Origin: Accumulibacter sp.
GTDB lineage: Bacteria > Pseudomonadota > Gammaproteobacteria > Burkholderiales > Rhodocyclaceae
Direction: 5' to 3'
NCBI GenBank assembly: GCA_017302455.1
Contig: JAFLDO010000017.1
Location: forward strand, 29,259 to 93,258
Length of the DNA: 64,000 bases
Shown piece after piece: positions 19,628-29,209 of the stretch; position 1 is the stretch's first letter, and each line of letters begins with the position of its first letter. The notes beneath the pieces were generated by a model that ran no database searches, was not told where the DNA came from, and saw nothing but the letters and a program-made list of their open reading frames with translations. Both the position numbers and the translations under genes were made by a program.

Positions 19628-20760
19628 TCCTGACACAGGAACAGGAAATGATCCGCGAGTCGCTACGTGATTTCGCGCAGGAGCGATTGGCGCCCTTCGC
19701 CGCCGAGTGGGATCGCCATCACACCTTTCCAGCCGACGCGCTACGCGAACTCGGCGAACTCGGTGCCCTCGGCATGGTCGTCCCCGAGCAATGGGGCGGC
19801 GCCGGCATGGACTACATGTCACTGGTACTGGTGATCGAGGAGATCGCCGCCGGGGACGGCGCGACGTCTACGATCGTCAGCGTGCAGAACTCGCTCGCCT
19901 GCGGCATCACCATGAAGTACGGCACCGACGAGCAGAAGGAAACCTGGCTGAAGCCACTGGCGCGCGGTGAGATGCTCGGCTGCTTCTGCCTGACCGAACC
20001 GCATACCGGCTCCGATGCGGCGGCGATCAGCACCCGTGCCGACCGTGATGGCGATCACTTCGTGCTCAACGGCGTCAAGCAGTTCATCACCACCGGCAAG
20101 TACGCGCAGGTGGCGATCGTCTTCGCCGTCACCGACAAGGCCGCCGGCAAGAAGGGCATCTCGTGCTTCCTGGTGCCGACCACGACGCCCGGTTACATCG
20201 TCGCCCGCATCGAGGAGAAGATGGGCCAGCACGCCTCGGATACCGCGCAGATCCTTTTCGAGGATTGCCGCATTCCGGCTTCCTGTCTGCTCGGCAGGGA
20301 AGGCGACGGCTACCGGATTGCGCTGTCCAACCTCGAGGCGGGCCGCATCGGCATCGCCGCGCAGTCGGTCGGCATGGCGCGTGCCGCATTCGATGCCGCC
20401 GTGCAATACGCGAAGGAGCGCGTGACCTTCGGCAAGCCGATCATCGAGCATCAGGCCGTCAGCTTCCGTTTCGCCGACATGGCCACGCAGATCGACGCCG
20501 CCCGCCTGATGGTCTGGCGCGCCGCCACCTTCAAGGACGCCGGCAAGCCCTGCCTGAAGGAGGCGTCGATGGCCAAGATGTTCGCCTCCGAAATGGCCGA
20601 GAAGGTGTGCTCCGACGCCATCCAGATTCTCGGCGGCTACGGCTACGTCAGCGACTTTCCGGTCGAGCGGATCTATCGCGACGTGCGTGTCTGCCAGATC
20701 TACGAGGGAGCGAACGACATCCAGCGTCTGGTGATCGGCCGCGCCGTCGCCGGCGACTGA
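19624..20760 (+). CDS. acyl-CoA dehydrogenase (short/branched-chain type)
   Basis: 378-aa flavoprotein dehydrogenase. Landmarks: CFCLTEPHTGSDAAAISTRA (FAD/substrate loop), FVLNGVKQFITTGKYAQVAIVFA, and the C-terminal ILGGYGYVSDFPVERIYRDVRVCQIYEGANDIQRL. The Glu of YEGAND is the catalytic base in the position used by short- and medium-chain dehydrogenases, unlike the IVD upstream. It could handle butyryl- or 2-methyl-branched acyl-CoA; sequence does not decide. It is coupled upstream to the EamA gene and followed 1 nt later by a PaaI-type thioesterase. Confidence 0.93.
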   Translation: MILTQEQEMIRESLRDFAQERLAPFAAEWDRHHTFPADALRELGELGALGMVVPEQWGGAGMDYMSLVLVIEEIAAGDGATSTIVSVQNSLACGITMKYGTDEQKETWLKPLARGEMLGCFCLTEPHTGSDAAAISTRADRDGDHFVLNGVKQFITTGKYAQVAIVFAVTDKAAGKKGISCFLVPTTTPGYIVARIEEKMGQHASDTAQILFEDCRIPASCLLGREGDGYRIALSNLEAGRIGIAAQSVGMARAAFDAAVQYAKERVTFGKPIIEHQAVSFRFADMATQIDAARLMVWRAATFKDAGKPCLKEASMAKMFASEMAEKVCSDAIQILGGYGYVSDFPVERIYRDVRVCQIYEGANDIQRLVIGRAVAGD

Positions 20761-20761
20761 C

Positions 20762-21208
20762 ATGAGTCGTCACCTTCTGCGTCCCGACGTCAGCGTCGCC
20801 TCGCTGAATGCGCGTGCTCCCGGCCACCTGCCCGGCTGGTTCGGTATCGAGATCATCGGCATCGAGCCGGGTCGGCTCGATGCCCGCCTGCCGATCCGGC
20901 CCGAGATGCTGGCGCCGAATGGCTTCCTGCACGCAGCGACGATCGTCGCGCTCGCCGATACGAGTGCCGGCTACGCGACGATCGCCCATCTGCCGGAGGG
21001 CGCTGGCGGCTTCACGACGATCGAGTTGAAAACCAATTTTCTCGGCACGCTGACCGAAGGCTTGTTGTTGTGTACCGCCACGGCTGTTCACAGCGGTCGC
21101 CTGACGCAGGTGTGGGATGCCGAGGTGCGCAGCGAAGACGGCCGACGACTGGCACTGTTCCGATGCACGCAGATGGTGCTGTGGCCGAAGGCCGGAGTAG
21201 CGGAGTAG
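20762..21208 (+). CDS. PaaI-family thioesterase 2
   Basis: 148-aa hot-dog thioesterase: LPGWFGIEIIGIEPGRLDARLPIRPEMLAPNGFLHAATIVALADTSAGYATIAHLPEGAGGFTTIELKTNFLGT. The HGG of the other PaaI gene in the window is replaced by FLHAAT, so activity or specificity may differ. It follows the acyl-CoA dehydrogenase by a single base, repeating the thioesterase plus dehydrogenase pairing seen with liuA. Its stop codon lies inside the left arm of a palindromic repeat starting at 21205. Confidence 0.85.
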   Translation: MSRHLLRPDVSVASLNARAPGHLPGWFGIEIIGIEPGRLDARLPIRPEMLAPNGFLHAATIVALADTSAGYATIAHLPEGAGGFTTIELKTNFLGTLTEGLLLCTATAVHSGRLTQVWDAEVRSEDGRRLALFRCTQMVLWPKAGVAE

Positions 21209-21296
21209 CCCGGATGCAATGAAATGGAATCCGGGGCACACCCCATCGCGAACTGGCCGGCGACCCCGGATTTCGCATGCGCTGCATCCGGGCTAC
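21205..21296. repeat. REP-like long imperfect palindrome
   Basis: The outer arms GTAGCCCGGATGCA (21205-21218) and TGCATCCGGGCTAC (21283-21296) are perfect inverted repeats of 14 bp. A second inner pair, AATCCGGGG near 21228 and CCCCGGATT near 21264, continues the palindrome with a short unmatched centre. This is the form of extragenic palindromic (REP/BIME-like) elements common in GC-rich proteobacteria. The left arm supplies the stop codon of the thioesterase gene. I see no second copy of this family in the window. Confidence 0.75.
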
Positions 21297-21390
21297 GGTG
21301 CTGGTGGGCAAAGTCGGGGCCGGCCCATCTTGTATTCTTGGTCCGACTTGGCGGCGCCCCTCGCCGTTCAACCATAGGAATTCCGAGAAG

Positions 21391-22542
21391 ATGAGCATCC
21401 TGGAAGACTTCACGCAAGCTGCCGGCGAGTCTGGTCGATCGCTGGCGACGCTTGTGGTAGAGGCCTTGAAACTGCGCGCGTCGCCGACGCGCCTTGGCCT
21501 GTCCGAGTATATCGACTTCAAGTTGTATCTCGATGATCTCACTTTCTCCGAAAAGGCGAGCTTCGGCGGACTGCGTACTCAGGGACTGCTCGAGGAGATT
21601 CTGATCGATAATTACTCCAAGTTCCTCAGCCTCGACAAAGTCACCATGTATGCCCTGCTGCGGGGTCATGGCATCCCGATTCCGGAGGTGCGCGCGATTT
21701 ACCGGTCAAGCCGCCCGGATTCGGTACGCTCACTTGGCTCCGCGGAAGAACTGGAAGAGTATCTGAAAAGCCCGGGCTGCCTGCCCGTTTACCTCAAGCG
21801 CGCGTTTGGCGCCTATGGCCGAGGGAACCTGCTCGTTCAGCGCATTGATGGCAACAACGTCATCTTGGGGAATGGCGCGGCGGAGCCGATCGCGGACTTC
21901 TGCCGCTCGCTGGATGCCGGCAGAACCCTGGGCTGGATGCTGCAACAGCCACTCACTTCACACCCCGAGATTCGCGCGCTCACACAGTCGGCAAAGATCT
22001 CCGGTCTGCGCATACATTCCTTCCTGTCGGGCGGGAGCACGACAATAACCAAGGCGATCTTCAATATCAACGTCGGCGTGAAGGATTCGGACAACTTCGA
22101 ACACGGAGCGAGCGGCAACCTGCTGGGCGCCGTGGACGTGGCCACGGGCAAGGTCTCACGGGTGATTGCCGGGACCGGACTCAAGCAGACAATAAACGCC
22201 GCACATCCGAGGACTGGTCGAGACATCGTCGGGTTTCAGATCCCCTACTGGGGTGATCTGCTGGCTCTCGTCGAGAACGCGCAAAAGGCGTTTCCTGGAT
22301 TCATTTGCCCGGGATGGGATATCGCGCTCTGCGAAGACGGCCCGAAAGTACTCGAGGTGAACTTCTTCGGCGACATCGACCTCTCGCAGCATGCCTATCG
22401 AGTCGGCTTCCTGGACGAAAGCTTCTTGTCGCTGATGCGCGAGCGTCATCTTGACGGCCTGCTGCATACCGGTCCCAGGGCATCGGCGAGATCGCCTGTC
22501 AATCATCGCCTGGGGATCAGGCAGCATCATTGGCCCTGGTAG
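21391..22542 (+). CDS. sugar-transfer-associated ATP-grasp protein
   Basis: 383-aa ATP-grasp ligase of the sugar-transfer-associated group. The N-terminal half has MYALLRGHGIPIPEVRAIY and LKRAFGAYGRGNLLVQRI (nucleotide-binding lysine loop); the C-terminal ATP-grasp core ends with CPGWDIALCEDGPKVLEVNFFGDIDLSQ, where Glu and Asn are metal ligands. Members are found in polysaccharide and LPS loci and are thought to join an amino acid or acid to a sugar. The start at 21391 is preceded by GAGAAG; an open frame to 21277 is non-coding. It sits amid catabolic genes, is less GC-biased in codon use to my eye, and is flanked by a palindromic repeat, suggesting insertion. Confidence 0.8.
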   Translation: MSILEDFTQAAGESGRSLATLVVEALKLRASPTRLGLSEYIDFKLYLDDLTFSEKASFGGLRTQGLLEEILIDNYSKFLSLDKVTMYALLRGHGIPIPEVRAIYRSSRPDSVRSLGSAEELEEYLKSPGCLPVYLKRAFGAYGRGNLLVQRIDGNNVILGNGAAEPIADFCRSLDAGRTLGWMLQQPLTSHPEIRALTQSAKISGLRIHSFLSGGSTTITKAIFNINVGVKDSDNFEHGASGNLLGAVDVATGKVSRVIAGTGLKQTINAAHPRTGRDIVGFQIPYWGDLLALVENAQKAFPGFICPGWDIALCEDGPKVLEVNFFGDIDLSQHAYRVGFLDESFLSLMRERHLDGLLHTGPRASARSPVNHRLGIRQHHWPW

Positions 22543-22570
22543 TCGCGCCAGGGCAATCGCGCCAGGGCAA
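22543..22570. repeat. two tandem copies of a 14-bp unit
   Basis: The unit TCGCGCCAGGGCAA occurs twice in direct tandem right after the ATP-grasp stop codon, with a third partial copy (TCGCG) following. It is short and may be replication slippage. Confidence 0.7.
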
Positions 22571-22632
22571 TCGCGGACAGGCCAGGTGCCGAGCCCTCAC
22601 CATCGAAGCTTACCCGTCAGGAGAACGAAACC

Positions 22633-23235
22633 ATGTCGCAGCCGATAGAGTTCTATTTCGACTTCTCATCCCCCTATGGCTACCTGGCGTCGGAAAAGAT
22701 CGACGACCTTGCCGCGCGCCACGGTCGCAAGGTTAAGTGGCGGCCGATCCTGCTCGGCGTCATCTTCAAGCAGACCGGCGGCGCGCCGCTGACGACGCTG
22801 CCGCTCAAGGGCGAGTACTCGCTGCATGACTTTTCGCGCTCGGCGCGCTTTCTCGATGTGCCCTACACGCACCCGGCGACCTTTCCGATCAACACGATGC
22901 ACGCGGCGCGTGCCTATTACTGGTTGCACGATAATGACTGCGAAACGGCGCGCGCCTTCGCGCACAGCGTCTATCGCGCCTACTTCCGCGACGGGCGGGA
23001 CATTGCCGACGTGGCCGTCGTGCTCGAACTCGCGACCCGCCACGGCGCCGACCGCGCTACACTCGCGGAAGCGCTCAACAGCGTCGCGCTCAAGGAACGT
23101 CTGAAGGCTGAATGCGAGGCGGCGCTTGCCAAGGGCGTCTTCGGTTCGCCCTACATCAGCGTCGACGGCGAACCGTTTTTTGGTGCTGACCGACTGCCTC
23201 AGATCGAGCGCTGGTTGGCCGCCGGAGGTTTTTGA
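22633..23235 (+). CDS. 2-hydroxychromene-2-carboxylate isomerase family protein (DsbA-like fold)
   Basis: 200-aa thioredoxin-fold protein of the HCCA isomerase/GST kappa group. The N terminus [38 protein letters not shown] carries the Ser (in FSSPY) that activates glutathione in place of a CxxC. The C terminus has [28 protein letters not shown]. In this setting, next to liuB, it probably acts on a CoA-pathway or aromatic intermediate and not on naphthalene, but that is inference. Its stop overlaps the liuB start (TGATG). Confidence 0.88.
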   Translation: MSQPIEFYFDFSSPYGYLASEKIDDLAARHGRKVKWRPILLGVIFKQTGGAPLTTLPLKGEYSLHDFSRSARFLDVPYTHPATFPINTMHAARAYYWLHDNDCETARAFAHSVYRAYFRDGRDIADVAVVLELATRHGADRATLAEALNSVALKERLKAECEAALAKGVFGSPYISVDGEPFFGADRLPQIERWLAAGGF

Positions 23236-24854
23236 TGCCGATCCTGCAGACCCAGCTCAACGCGCGCAGCGCCGACTTCCAGGCCAACGTCGGGGCGATG
23301 GACAAGATCGTTGCCGACCTGCGCACGACGGTGGCGACGATCGCCCTCGGTGGTCCGGAAGGGGCGCGACAGAAACATCTGGCGCGCGGCAAGCTGCTGC
23401 CGCGCGAGCGCGTCAATGCGCTGATCGATCCGGGCTCCTCCTTCCTCGAACTGTCGCAGCTCGCCGCGTATGGCATGTACGGTGAGGCAACGCCATTCGA
23501 AGTGCCGGCGGCTTCGTTGATCACCGGCATCGGCCGCGTGAATGGCGTCGAGTGCATGATTCTCGCCAACGATGCGACGGTGAAGGGCGGCACCTATTAC
23601 CCGCTGACGGTCAAGAAGCATCTGCGGGCGCAGGAGATTGCCGGCGAGAACCGGCTGCCCTGCATCTATCTGGTCGATTCAGGGGGCGCTTTCCTGCCGA
23701 TGCAGGACGAGGTCTTTCCCGACAAGGAGCATTTCGGCCGCATTTTTTACAACCAGGCCAACCTTTCGGCCGCCGGCATCCCGCAGATCGCCGCCGTCAT
23801 GGGTTCGTGCACCGCCGGCGGCGCCTACGTGCCGGCGATGTCCGACGAATCGATCATCGTCAAGGAGCAGGGAACGATCTTTCTCGGTGGGCCGCCGCTG
23901 GTCAAGGCGGCGACCGGTGAAGTGGTGAGCGCGGAAGACCTCGGTGGCGCCGACGTGCACACGCGCATTTCCGGCGTTGCCGATCACTACGCCGAGAACG
24001 ATGCACACGCGCTGGCGATCGCCCGCCGCATCGTCGCCAACCTCAACTGGCGCAAGCAGCCGCCGTTGAGCCTCAGCGAGCCACGCGAGCCGCTCTACGC
24101 GACCGAAGAGCTGTATGGCGTGATTCCGACGGACACCAAGAAGCCCTTCGACGTGCGCGAGATCATCGCCCGCATCGTCGACGGGTCCGACTTCGATGAA
24201 TTCAAGGCGCGCTACGGAACGACCATCGTCTGCGGCTTCGCACGCCTGTGGGGCTACCCGCTGGGCATCGTCGCCAACAACGGCATCCTGTTCTCGGAGT
24301 CCTCGCTGAAGGCCGCACATTTCATCGAGCTGTGCGCGCAGCGCGGCATTCCGCTGCTCTTCCTGCAGAACATCACCGGCTTCATGGTCGGTCGCAAGTA
24401 CGAGAACGGCGGCATCGCGCGCGACGGCGCGAAGATGGTGACCGCGGTGGCCTGCGCGCGAGTACCCAAGTTCACGGTCGTCATCGGCGGCTCTTTCGGC
24501 GCCGGCAACTACGGCATGTGCGGCCGCGCCTACTCCCCGCGCTTCCTGTGGATGTGGCCCAACGCGCGCATCTCGGTGATGGGCGGTGAGCAGGCGGCGA
24601 ACGTGCTGGCGACCGTCCGCCGCGACGGCCTCGAGGCTGCCGGCAAGACCTGGAGCGCCGACGATGAGGAGGCCTTCAAGGCGCCGATCCGCGACCAGTA
24701 CGAGCTGCAGGGTCACCCCTACTACGCCAGCGCCCGCCTCTGGGACGACGGCGTGATCGACCCCGCTGACACCCGTCGGGTGGTCGGCCTCGGCCTTTCG
24801 GCTGCGCTGAACGCCGACGCCGAAGCGACGAAGTTCGGCATTTTCCGGATGTGA
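23235..24854 (+). CDS. liuB: methylcrotonoyl-CoA carboxylase beta (carboxyltransferase) subunit
   Basis: 539-aa carboxyltransferase that moves CO2 from carboxybiotin to 3-methylcrotonyl-CoA, step 4 of leucine degradation. The split crotonase-fold domains are clear: [45 protein letters not shown] and [22 protein letters not shown] in the first half, then [43 protein letters not shown] and [39 protein letters not shown]. The latter pieces are MCC rather than propionyl-CoA carboxylase signatures. It is first in the coupled liuB-C-D-E run. Confidence 0.96.
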   Translation: MPILQTQLNARSADFQANVGAMDKIVADLRTTVATIALGGPEGARQKHLARGKLLPRERVNALIDPGSSFLELSQLAAYGMYGEATPFEVPAASLITGIGRVNGVECMILANDATVKGGTYYPLTVKKHLRAQEIAGENRLPCIYLVDSGGAFLPMQDEVFPDKEHFGRIFYNQANLSAAGIPQIAAVMGSCTAGGAYVPAMSDESIIVKEQGTIFLGGPPLVKAATGEVVSAEDLGGADVHTRISGVADHYAENDAHALAIARRIVANLNWRKQPPLSLSEPREPLYATEELYGVIPTDTKKPFDVREIIARIVDGSDFDEFKARYGTTIVCGFARLWGYPLGIVANNGILFSESSLKAAHFIELCAQRGIPLLFLQNITGFMVGRKYENGGIARDGAKMVTAVACARVPKFTVVIGGSFGAGNYGMCGRAYSPRFLWMWPNARISVMGGEQAANVLATVRRDGLEAAGKTWSADDEEAFKAPIRDQYELQGHPYYASARLWDDGVIDPADTRRVVGLGLSAALNADAEATKFGIFRM

Positions 24855-24863
24855 AGGGAAGCG

Positions 24864-25658
24864 ATGAGCGAGTATCAATCGATCATGACCGAGGTCGACG
24901 GCAGCGTCGGCATTCTGACGCTGAACAAGCCAAAATGTCACAACGCCTTCGACGAGCAGCTGATTGCCGAGATCACCGTCGGCTTGCAAGAGCTTGAGTC
25001 TGACGAGCGCGTGCGCGCCGTGGTGCTTTCCTCGACCGGCAAGAGCTTCTGCGCCGGCGCCGATCTCGGCTGGATGAAGCGGGCTGCCGACTATACCCCG
25101 GAGGAGAATCTGCGCGACGCCAACCGGCTCGCCGAGCTGATGGCGACCCTGAACGAGCTTGCCAAACCGACGATCGCGCGCGTGCAGGGCGCCGCCTACG
25201 GCGGCGGCGTCGGACTGATCGCTGCCTGCGACATCGCTGTCGGCACCTACGACGCCCTGTTCACGCTAAGCGAGGTGAAGCTCGGCATCGTCCCGGCGGT
25301 GATCAGTCCCTACGTGCTGGCGGCCATCGGCGAGCGCTACAGCCGTCGCTACATGCTCACCGCAGAGCGTTTTTCGGCTGCCGAGGCCTACCGGATCGGA
25401 CTGCTGCACGAGCTCGTTCCGGGCGAGGAGCAACTCGACGAGGCGATAGCCGAGATTCTCGAGAGCCTTCTCGCCAACGGCCCGCACGCGCAGGCCGAGT
25501 GCAAGGAGCTGATTCGCGTCGTTGCCGGCCAGCCGATCGACGCGCAGACGATCGACGAGACGGCGCAGCGCATCACGCGCGTACGCGCCAGCCCGGAGGG
25601 CCGGGAAGGCCTGGCCGCGTTTCTGGAGAAGCGGGCGCCGAACTGGCTCGCCGAGTGA
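24864..25658 (+). CDS. liuC: methylglutaconyl-CoA hydratase (enoyl-CoA hydratase family)
   Basis: 264-aa crotonase-family enzyme. It hydrates 3-methylglutaconyl-CoA to HMG-CoA, inferred from family and from its place between the two carboxylase subunits. Motifs: oxyanion-hole SFCAGADLGWMKR, GAAYGGGVGLIAACDIAVG and FTLSEVKLGIVPAVISPYVLAAIGERYSRRYMLTAERFSA. The GADLGWMK segment is typical of this branch. It begins 9 nt after liuB and ends 11 nt before liuD. Confidence 0.92.
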   Translation: MSEYQSIMTEVDGSVGILTLNKPKCHNAFDEQLIAEITVGLQELESDERVRAVVLSSTGKSFCAGADLGWMKRAADYTPEENLRDANRLAELMATLNELAKPTIARVQGAAYGGGVGLIAACDIAVGTYDALFTLSEVKLGIVPAVISPYVLAAIGERYSRRYMLTAERFSAAEAYRIGLLHELVPGEEQLDEAIAEILESLLANGPHAQAECKELIRVVAGQPIDAQTIDETAQRITRVRASPEGREGLAAFLEKRAPNWLAE

Positions 25659-25669
25659 AAGGTGGCTGA

Positions 25670-27712
25670 ATGTTTTCCAAGATTCTGATTGCCAACCGCG
25701 GCGAGATCGCCTGCCGGGTGATCCGGACGGCGCGCCGTCTGGGAGTGCGCACAGTCGCCGTCTATTCCGAAGCCGACGACAATGCCCGCCACGTCCGGTT
25801 GGCTGACGAGGCGGTGTGCATCGGTCCGGCCGCCGCTCGCGAATCGTATCTGGTGGGCGAGCGGATTCTCGATGCTGCCCGCCGAACCGGCGCGCAGGCC
25901 ATCCATCCGGGCTATGGCTTCCTCTCCGAGAACGACCGGTTCGCCGACGCCTGCGCGGCTGCCGGTATCGTCTTCATCGGTCCGCCGGCAGCCGCGATCC
26001 GCGCCATGGGTTCGAAGTCGGCGGCGAAGACGCTGATGGCCGCCGCCGGCGTGCCCCTGACGCCCGGTTACCACGGCGACGATCAGGAACCGGAGTTCCT
26101 GCAGGGACAAGCCGATGCGATCGGTTATCCCGTACTGATCAAGGCGTCTGCCGGTGGGGGCGGCAAGGGAATGCGGGTGGTCGAGCGCAGCGAGGATTTC
26201 GCCGCCGCGCTCGCTTCGTGCCGGCGCGAAGCGGCTTCGTCATTCGCCTCCGAGCAGGTGCTGATCGAGAAGTACCTGAGCCGCTCGCGCCACATCGAGA
26301 TCCAGGTTTTTGCCGACTCGCTGGGGCATTGTGTGCATCTGTTCGAGCGCGATTGTTCGGTGCAGCGCCGGCACCAGAAGGTACTCGAAGAGGCGCCCGC
26401 GCCAGGCATGACGCCGGCACGGCGCGCGGCGATGGGCAAGGCGGCGGTGGACGCCGCCAGGGCCGTCGGCTACGTCGGCGCCGGCACCGTCGAATTCATC
26501 GCCAGCGACAGCTTCGCCGAGGACGGCAGCTTCTATTTCATGGAGATGAACACCCGCCTGCAGGTCGAGCACCCGGTGACCGAGATGATCACCGGCCAGG
26601 ATCTCGTCGAATGGCAGTTGCGCGTCGCCAGCGGCGAGCCGCTGCCCTTGCGCCAGGATCAACTCGACATCCGTGGGCATGCGCTCGAGGCACGCATTTA
26701 TGCCGAGAATCCCGACCAGGACTTCCTGCCGTCGACGGGCCGCCTGCTGCACCTGGCGCGGCCGGCCGAGAGCCTCAACGTTCGCGTCGATACGGGGATC
26801 GAACAGGGTGACGAGATCACGCCTTTCTACGACCCGATGATCGCCAAGCTGATCGTCTGGGACGTCGACCGGCATGCGGCGCTGGCGCGCATGCGGCAGG
26901 CGCTGGCCGATTACCGCATCGTCGGCGTGACGACCAACATCGACTTCCTGTCGCGTCTCGTTGCCTGCCCGGCGTTTGCCAATGCCGATCTCGACACCGG
27001 CCTGATCGAGCGCAGCCGCGACTTTCTGTTTCCGGCCCGCAGCGAACCGCCGCACAGTGTTTTCTTCGTCGCCGCGGTTGCCGGTCTGCTGCGCGAGCAG
27101 GCGGCCGCCATCGCCCGTGCCGCCCATTCCGGTGACCCGTGGTCGCCGTGGAGCCTGCACGACGGCTGGCGCCTCAATCTCCAGCCGCGCCGCACGCTGA
27201 CCTATCGCTGCGGCGAGACGCTGCATGAAGTCGTGGTCGCCTATGAGGCCGATGGCTGGCGGCTGACGCTCGCTGGCGAATCGGTGCTGGCCCGCGGACG
27301 CATTCTCGACAGTGGCCCGTTCGCCGGACAGGTGGCCGTCGAACTCGACGATCGCCGCCTGGTGGCCAGCGTCGTCGCGGTCACCGAGAAGCATGAGCAG
27401 AAGCGCCACGTCTTCCTCAACGGCACGAACTACGTCATCCTGCGCGACGACCCGCTGCATCTCGTCGAAGCCGGTGGCAGCCATGGCGGCGGTCTCACCG
27501 CACCGATGCCGGGCAAGGTCGTCGCCCTGCTGGCGGCTGTCGGCCAGCAGGTGGACAAGGGCGCACCGCTGCTGATTCTCGAGGCGATGAAAATGGAGCA
27601 CACGATTACCGCCCCGAAGAATGGCCGGGTCAAGGCCTTCTGTTACGCCGCCGGCGATCAGGTGGCCGATGGCGCGCAACTTGTCGACTTCGAGGTCGAG
27701 GGCGGACGATGA
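25670..27712 (+). CDS. liuD: methylcrotonoyl-CoA carboxylase alpha (biotin) subunit
   Basis: 680-aa biotin-dependent carboxylase subunit: biotin carboxylase ATP-grasp domain ([25 protein letters not shown] ... [13 protein letters not shown] ... [27 protein letters not shown]) to about residue 450, a linker/BT domain, and a C-terminal biotinyl domain with the biotin lysine Lys641 in LEAMKMEHT. Length fits MCC alpha. It carboxylates biotin with bicarbonate and ATP and works with LiuB. Its stop overlaps liuE (ATGA). Confidence 0.96.
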   Translation: MFSKILIANRGEIACRVIRTARRLGVRTVAVYSEADDNARHVRLADEAVCIGPAAARESYLVGERILDAARRTGAQAIHPGYGFLSENDRFADACAAAGIVFIGPPAAAIRAMGSKSAAKTLMAAAGVPLTPGYHGDDQEPEFLQGQADAIGYPVLIKASAGGGGKGMRVVERSEDFAAALASCRREAASSFASEQVLIEKYLSRSRHIEIQVFADSLGHCVHLFERDCSVQRRHQKVLEEAPAPGMTPARRAAMGKAAVDAARAVGYVGAGTVEFIASDSFAEDGSFYFMEMNTRLQVEHPVTEMITGQDLVEWQLRVASGEPLPLRQDQLDIRGHALEARIYAENPDQDFLPSTGRLLHLARPAESLNVRVDTGIEQGDEITPFYDPMIAKLIVWDVDRHAALARMRQALADYRIVGVTTNIDFLSRLVACPAFANADLDTGLIERSRDFLFPARSEPPHSVFFVAAVAGLLREQAAAIARAAHSGDPWSPWSLHDGWRLNLQPRRTLTYRCGETLHEVVVAYEADGWRLTLAGESVLARGRILDSGPFAGQVAVELDDRRLVASVVAVTEKHEQKRHVFLNGTNYVILRDDPLHLVEAGGSHGGGLTAPMPGKVVALLAAVGQQVDKGAPLLILEAMKMEHTITAPKNGRVKAFCYAAGDQVADGAQLVDFEVEGGR

Positions 27713-28641
27713 AGCTGCCGCAGCGGGTGAAGCTGGTCGAGGTCGGACCGCGCGATGGCCTGCAGAACGAGAAGCAGATCGTTGGCGCAGCGATCAAGGT
27801 CGAACTCATCGAACGGCTGGCCGCGTCGGGGCTCTCGGTGATCGAGGCGGCCTCTTTCGTCTCGCCGCGCTGGGTGCCACAGATGGCCGACGGCAGCGAA
27901 GTCCTGCGTGCGCTGCTGACGAGTCCGCAAAGGCGTCCGACTGTCGCCTACCCGGTCCTCACACCCAACCTCAAGGGCTTCGACGCCGCCGTCGAAGCCG
28001 GCGCAGAGGAAGTCGCGATCTTCGCTGCCGCCTCGGAAACGTTCTCGCAGAAGAACATCAACTGCAGCATCGGCGAGAGTCTGAAGCGTTTCGCTGCCGT
28101 CGTCGACGCGGCCAGCGCACTCGACATCCGCGTGCGCGGGTATGTGTCCTGTGTCGTCGCCTGCCCGTACGAAGGCGCCGTCGATCCCGCGAAGCCCGCG
28201 TGGGTGGCGAAGCAACTGCGCGACATGGGTTGTCACGAGGTCTCGCTCGGCGACACCATCGGCGCCGGCACGCCGGCAGCGATCCAGCGGATGATCGAGG
28301 CCTGCGCGACGGTGGTGCCGCTTGAACGGCTGGCGGGTCATTACCATGACACCTACGGTATGGCGATCGCCAACATCTACGCCTCGCTCGAACTCGGGAT
28401 GGCGGTATTCGACAGTTCGATCGGCGGACTCGGTGGCTGTCCCTATGCTGTCGGCGCCACCGGGAACGTGGCGACCGAAGACGTTGTCTTCCTCATGCAC
28501 GGCCTGGGCATCGAAACCGGCGTCGATATGGAGCAACTCCTCAACGCGGGGCAGTTCATCGCGCGCCACCTCGGGCGCGAGCCGGGGTCGAAAGTGGCGC
28601 GCGCTCTGCTGGCCAGGTGCGACCATCGGCAAGACGGGTAG
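27709..28641 (+). CDS. liuE: hydroxymethylglutaryl-CoA lyase
   Basis: 310-aa TIM-barrel lyase that splits HMG-CoA into acetyl-CoA and acetoacetate, the last step of leucine catabolism. Signatures are [17 protein letters not shown] (metal and catalytic Arg/Asp), the [19 protein letters not shown] loop, [23 protein letters not shown] (metal His pair) and [25 protein letters not shown], whose Cys is the catalytic base. It is the last gene of the liuBCDE run. Confidence 0.96.
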   Translation: MKLPQRVKLVEVGPRDGLQNEKQIVGAAIKVELIERLAASGLSVIEAASFVSPRWVPQMADGSEVLRALLTSPQRRPTVAYPVLTPNLKGFDAAVEAGAEEVAIFAAASETFSQKNINCSIGESLKRFAAVVDAASALDIRVRGYVSCVVACPYEGAVDPAKPAWVAKQLRDMGCHEVSLGDTIGAGTPAAIQRMIEACATVVPLERLAGHYHDTYGMAIANIYASLELGMAVFDSSIGGLGGCPYAVGATGNVATEDVVFLMHGLGIETGVDMEQLLNAGQFIARHLGREPGSKVARALLARCDHRQDG

Positions 28642-28790
28642 CGATAGCCATGCGCGCGGTTCGGCCGAGCATGGCGCGACAAACGAAGCGTCATCCATCC
28701 CGTACATCCGGCGCCAGAGCCGTTGGCGCCAGCGCCTCACGCCCCCGGTTGACGGGATGCTGGGTGCACCATCATTTGAAGGAGTTCCTC

Positions 28791-29015
28791 ATGATTCAGG
28801 CGGTCGCCTCGCCGTGCATCAATGTCTGCCGGATGGACGACGACACTGGCCTGTGTCTCGGTTGCTTCCGGACGATCGACGAGATCGCGCTCTGGAGCAA
28901 CGCGTCGAACGATCAGCGGCTGACGATCCTGCTGGCCGTCGAGCATCGGCGCTGCGAGCACGATCCAGCCGGCTGCGGAACGGGGGGAGAATTCCGTGGC
29001 GAGTGCGAGCGTTGA
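28791..29015 (+). CDS. DUF1289 family small cysteine-rich protein
   Basis: 74-aa protein with the complete DUF1289 pattern: SPCINVCRMDDDTGLCLGCFRTIDEIALWSNASNDQRLTILLAVEHRRCE. Four conserved Cys (CxxxC ... CxxC) suggest a metal or Fe-S site; function is unknown. The start at 28791 is preceded by AAGGAG; an upstream open frame to 28617 overlaps liuE and is not used. It begins 149 nt after liuE and 2 nt before a second, related small gene. Confidence 0.85.
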   Translation: MIQAVASPCINVCRMDDDTGLCLGCFRTIDEIALWSNASNDQRLTILLAVEHRRCEHDPAGCGTGGEFRGECER

Positions 29016-29017
29016 GC

Positions 29018-29209
29018 ATGCCCATGAACGAGGACGATTATCTTTGCGTCGGCATCTGCATGGCCGACCCCGATTCCGGTTACTGCCTCGGCTGCGGTCG
29101 TCCGCCGCTGCCGGTATCGGAGGCCAGCCAGGGGATCGTTGCCGAGGAAGTACGCCCGCTGCGCGTCTACGATGCCGGGCCTGACGGCGACTCGCCAGGC
29201 TCGGGCTGA
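29018..29209 (+). CDS. second small DUF1289-like cysteine protein
   Basis: 63-aa product with only the cysteine core of DUF1289: CVGICMADPDSGYCLGCGRPP. The Glu-Ile-Trp helix that normally follows is missing, replaced by a short acidic tail (EVRPLRVYDAGPDGDSPGSG). It starts 2 nt after the first DUF1289 gene and its stop overlaps the MBL start as TGATG, so it is in a translated position. Two starts (29018 and 29024) are possible. It may be a truncated duplicate or a distinct partner. Confidence 0.7.
   Translation: MPMNEDDYLCVGICMADPDSGYCLGCGRPPLPVSEASQGIVAEEVRPLRVYDAGPDGDSPGSG

Noticed and set aside
23679..24989. Minus-strand open frame of 436 codons antisense to liuB
   Set aside because: Shadow frame; liuB on the plus strand has full carboxyltransferase motifs and the antisense product has none.
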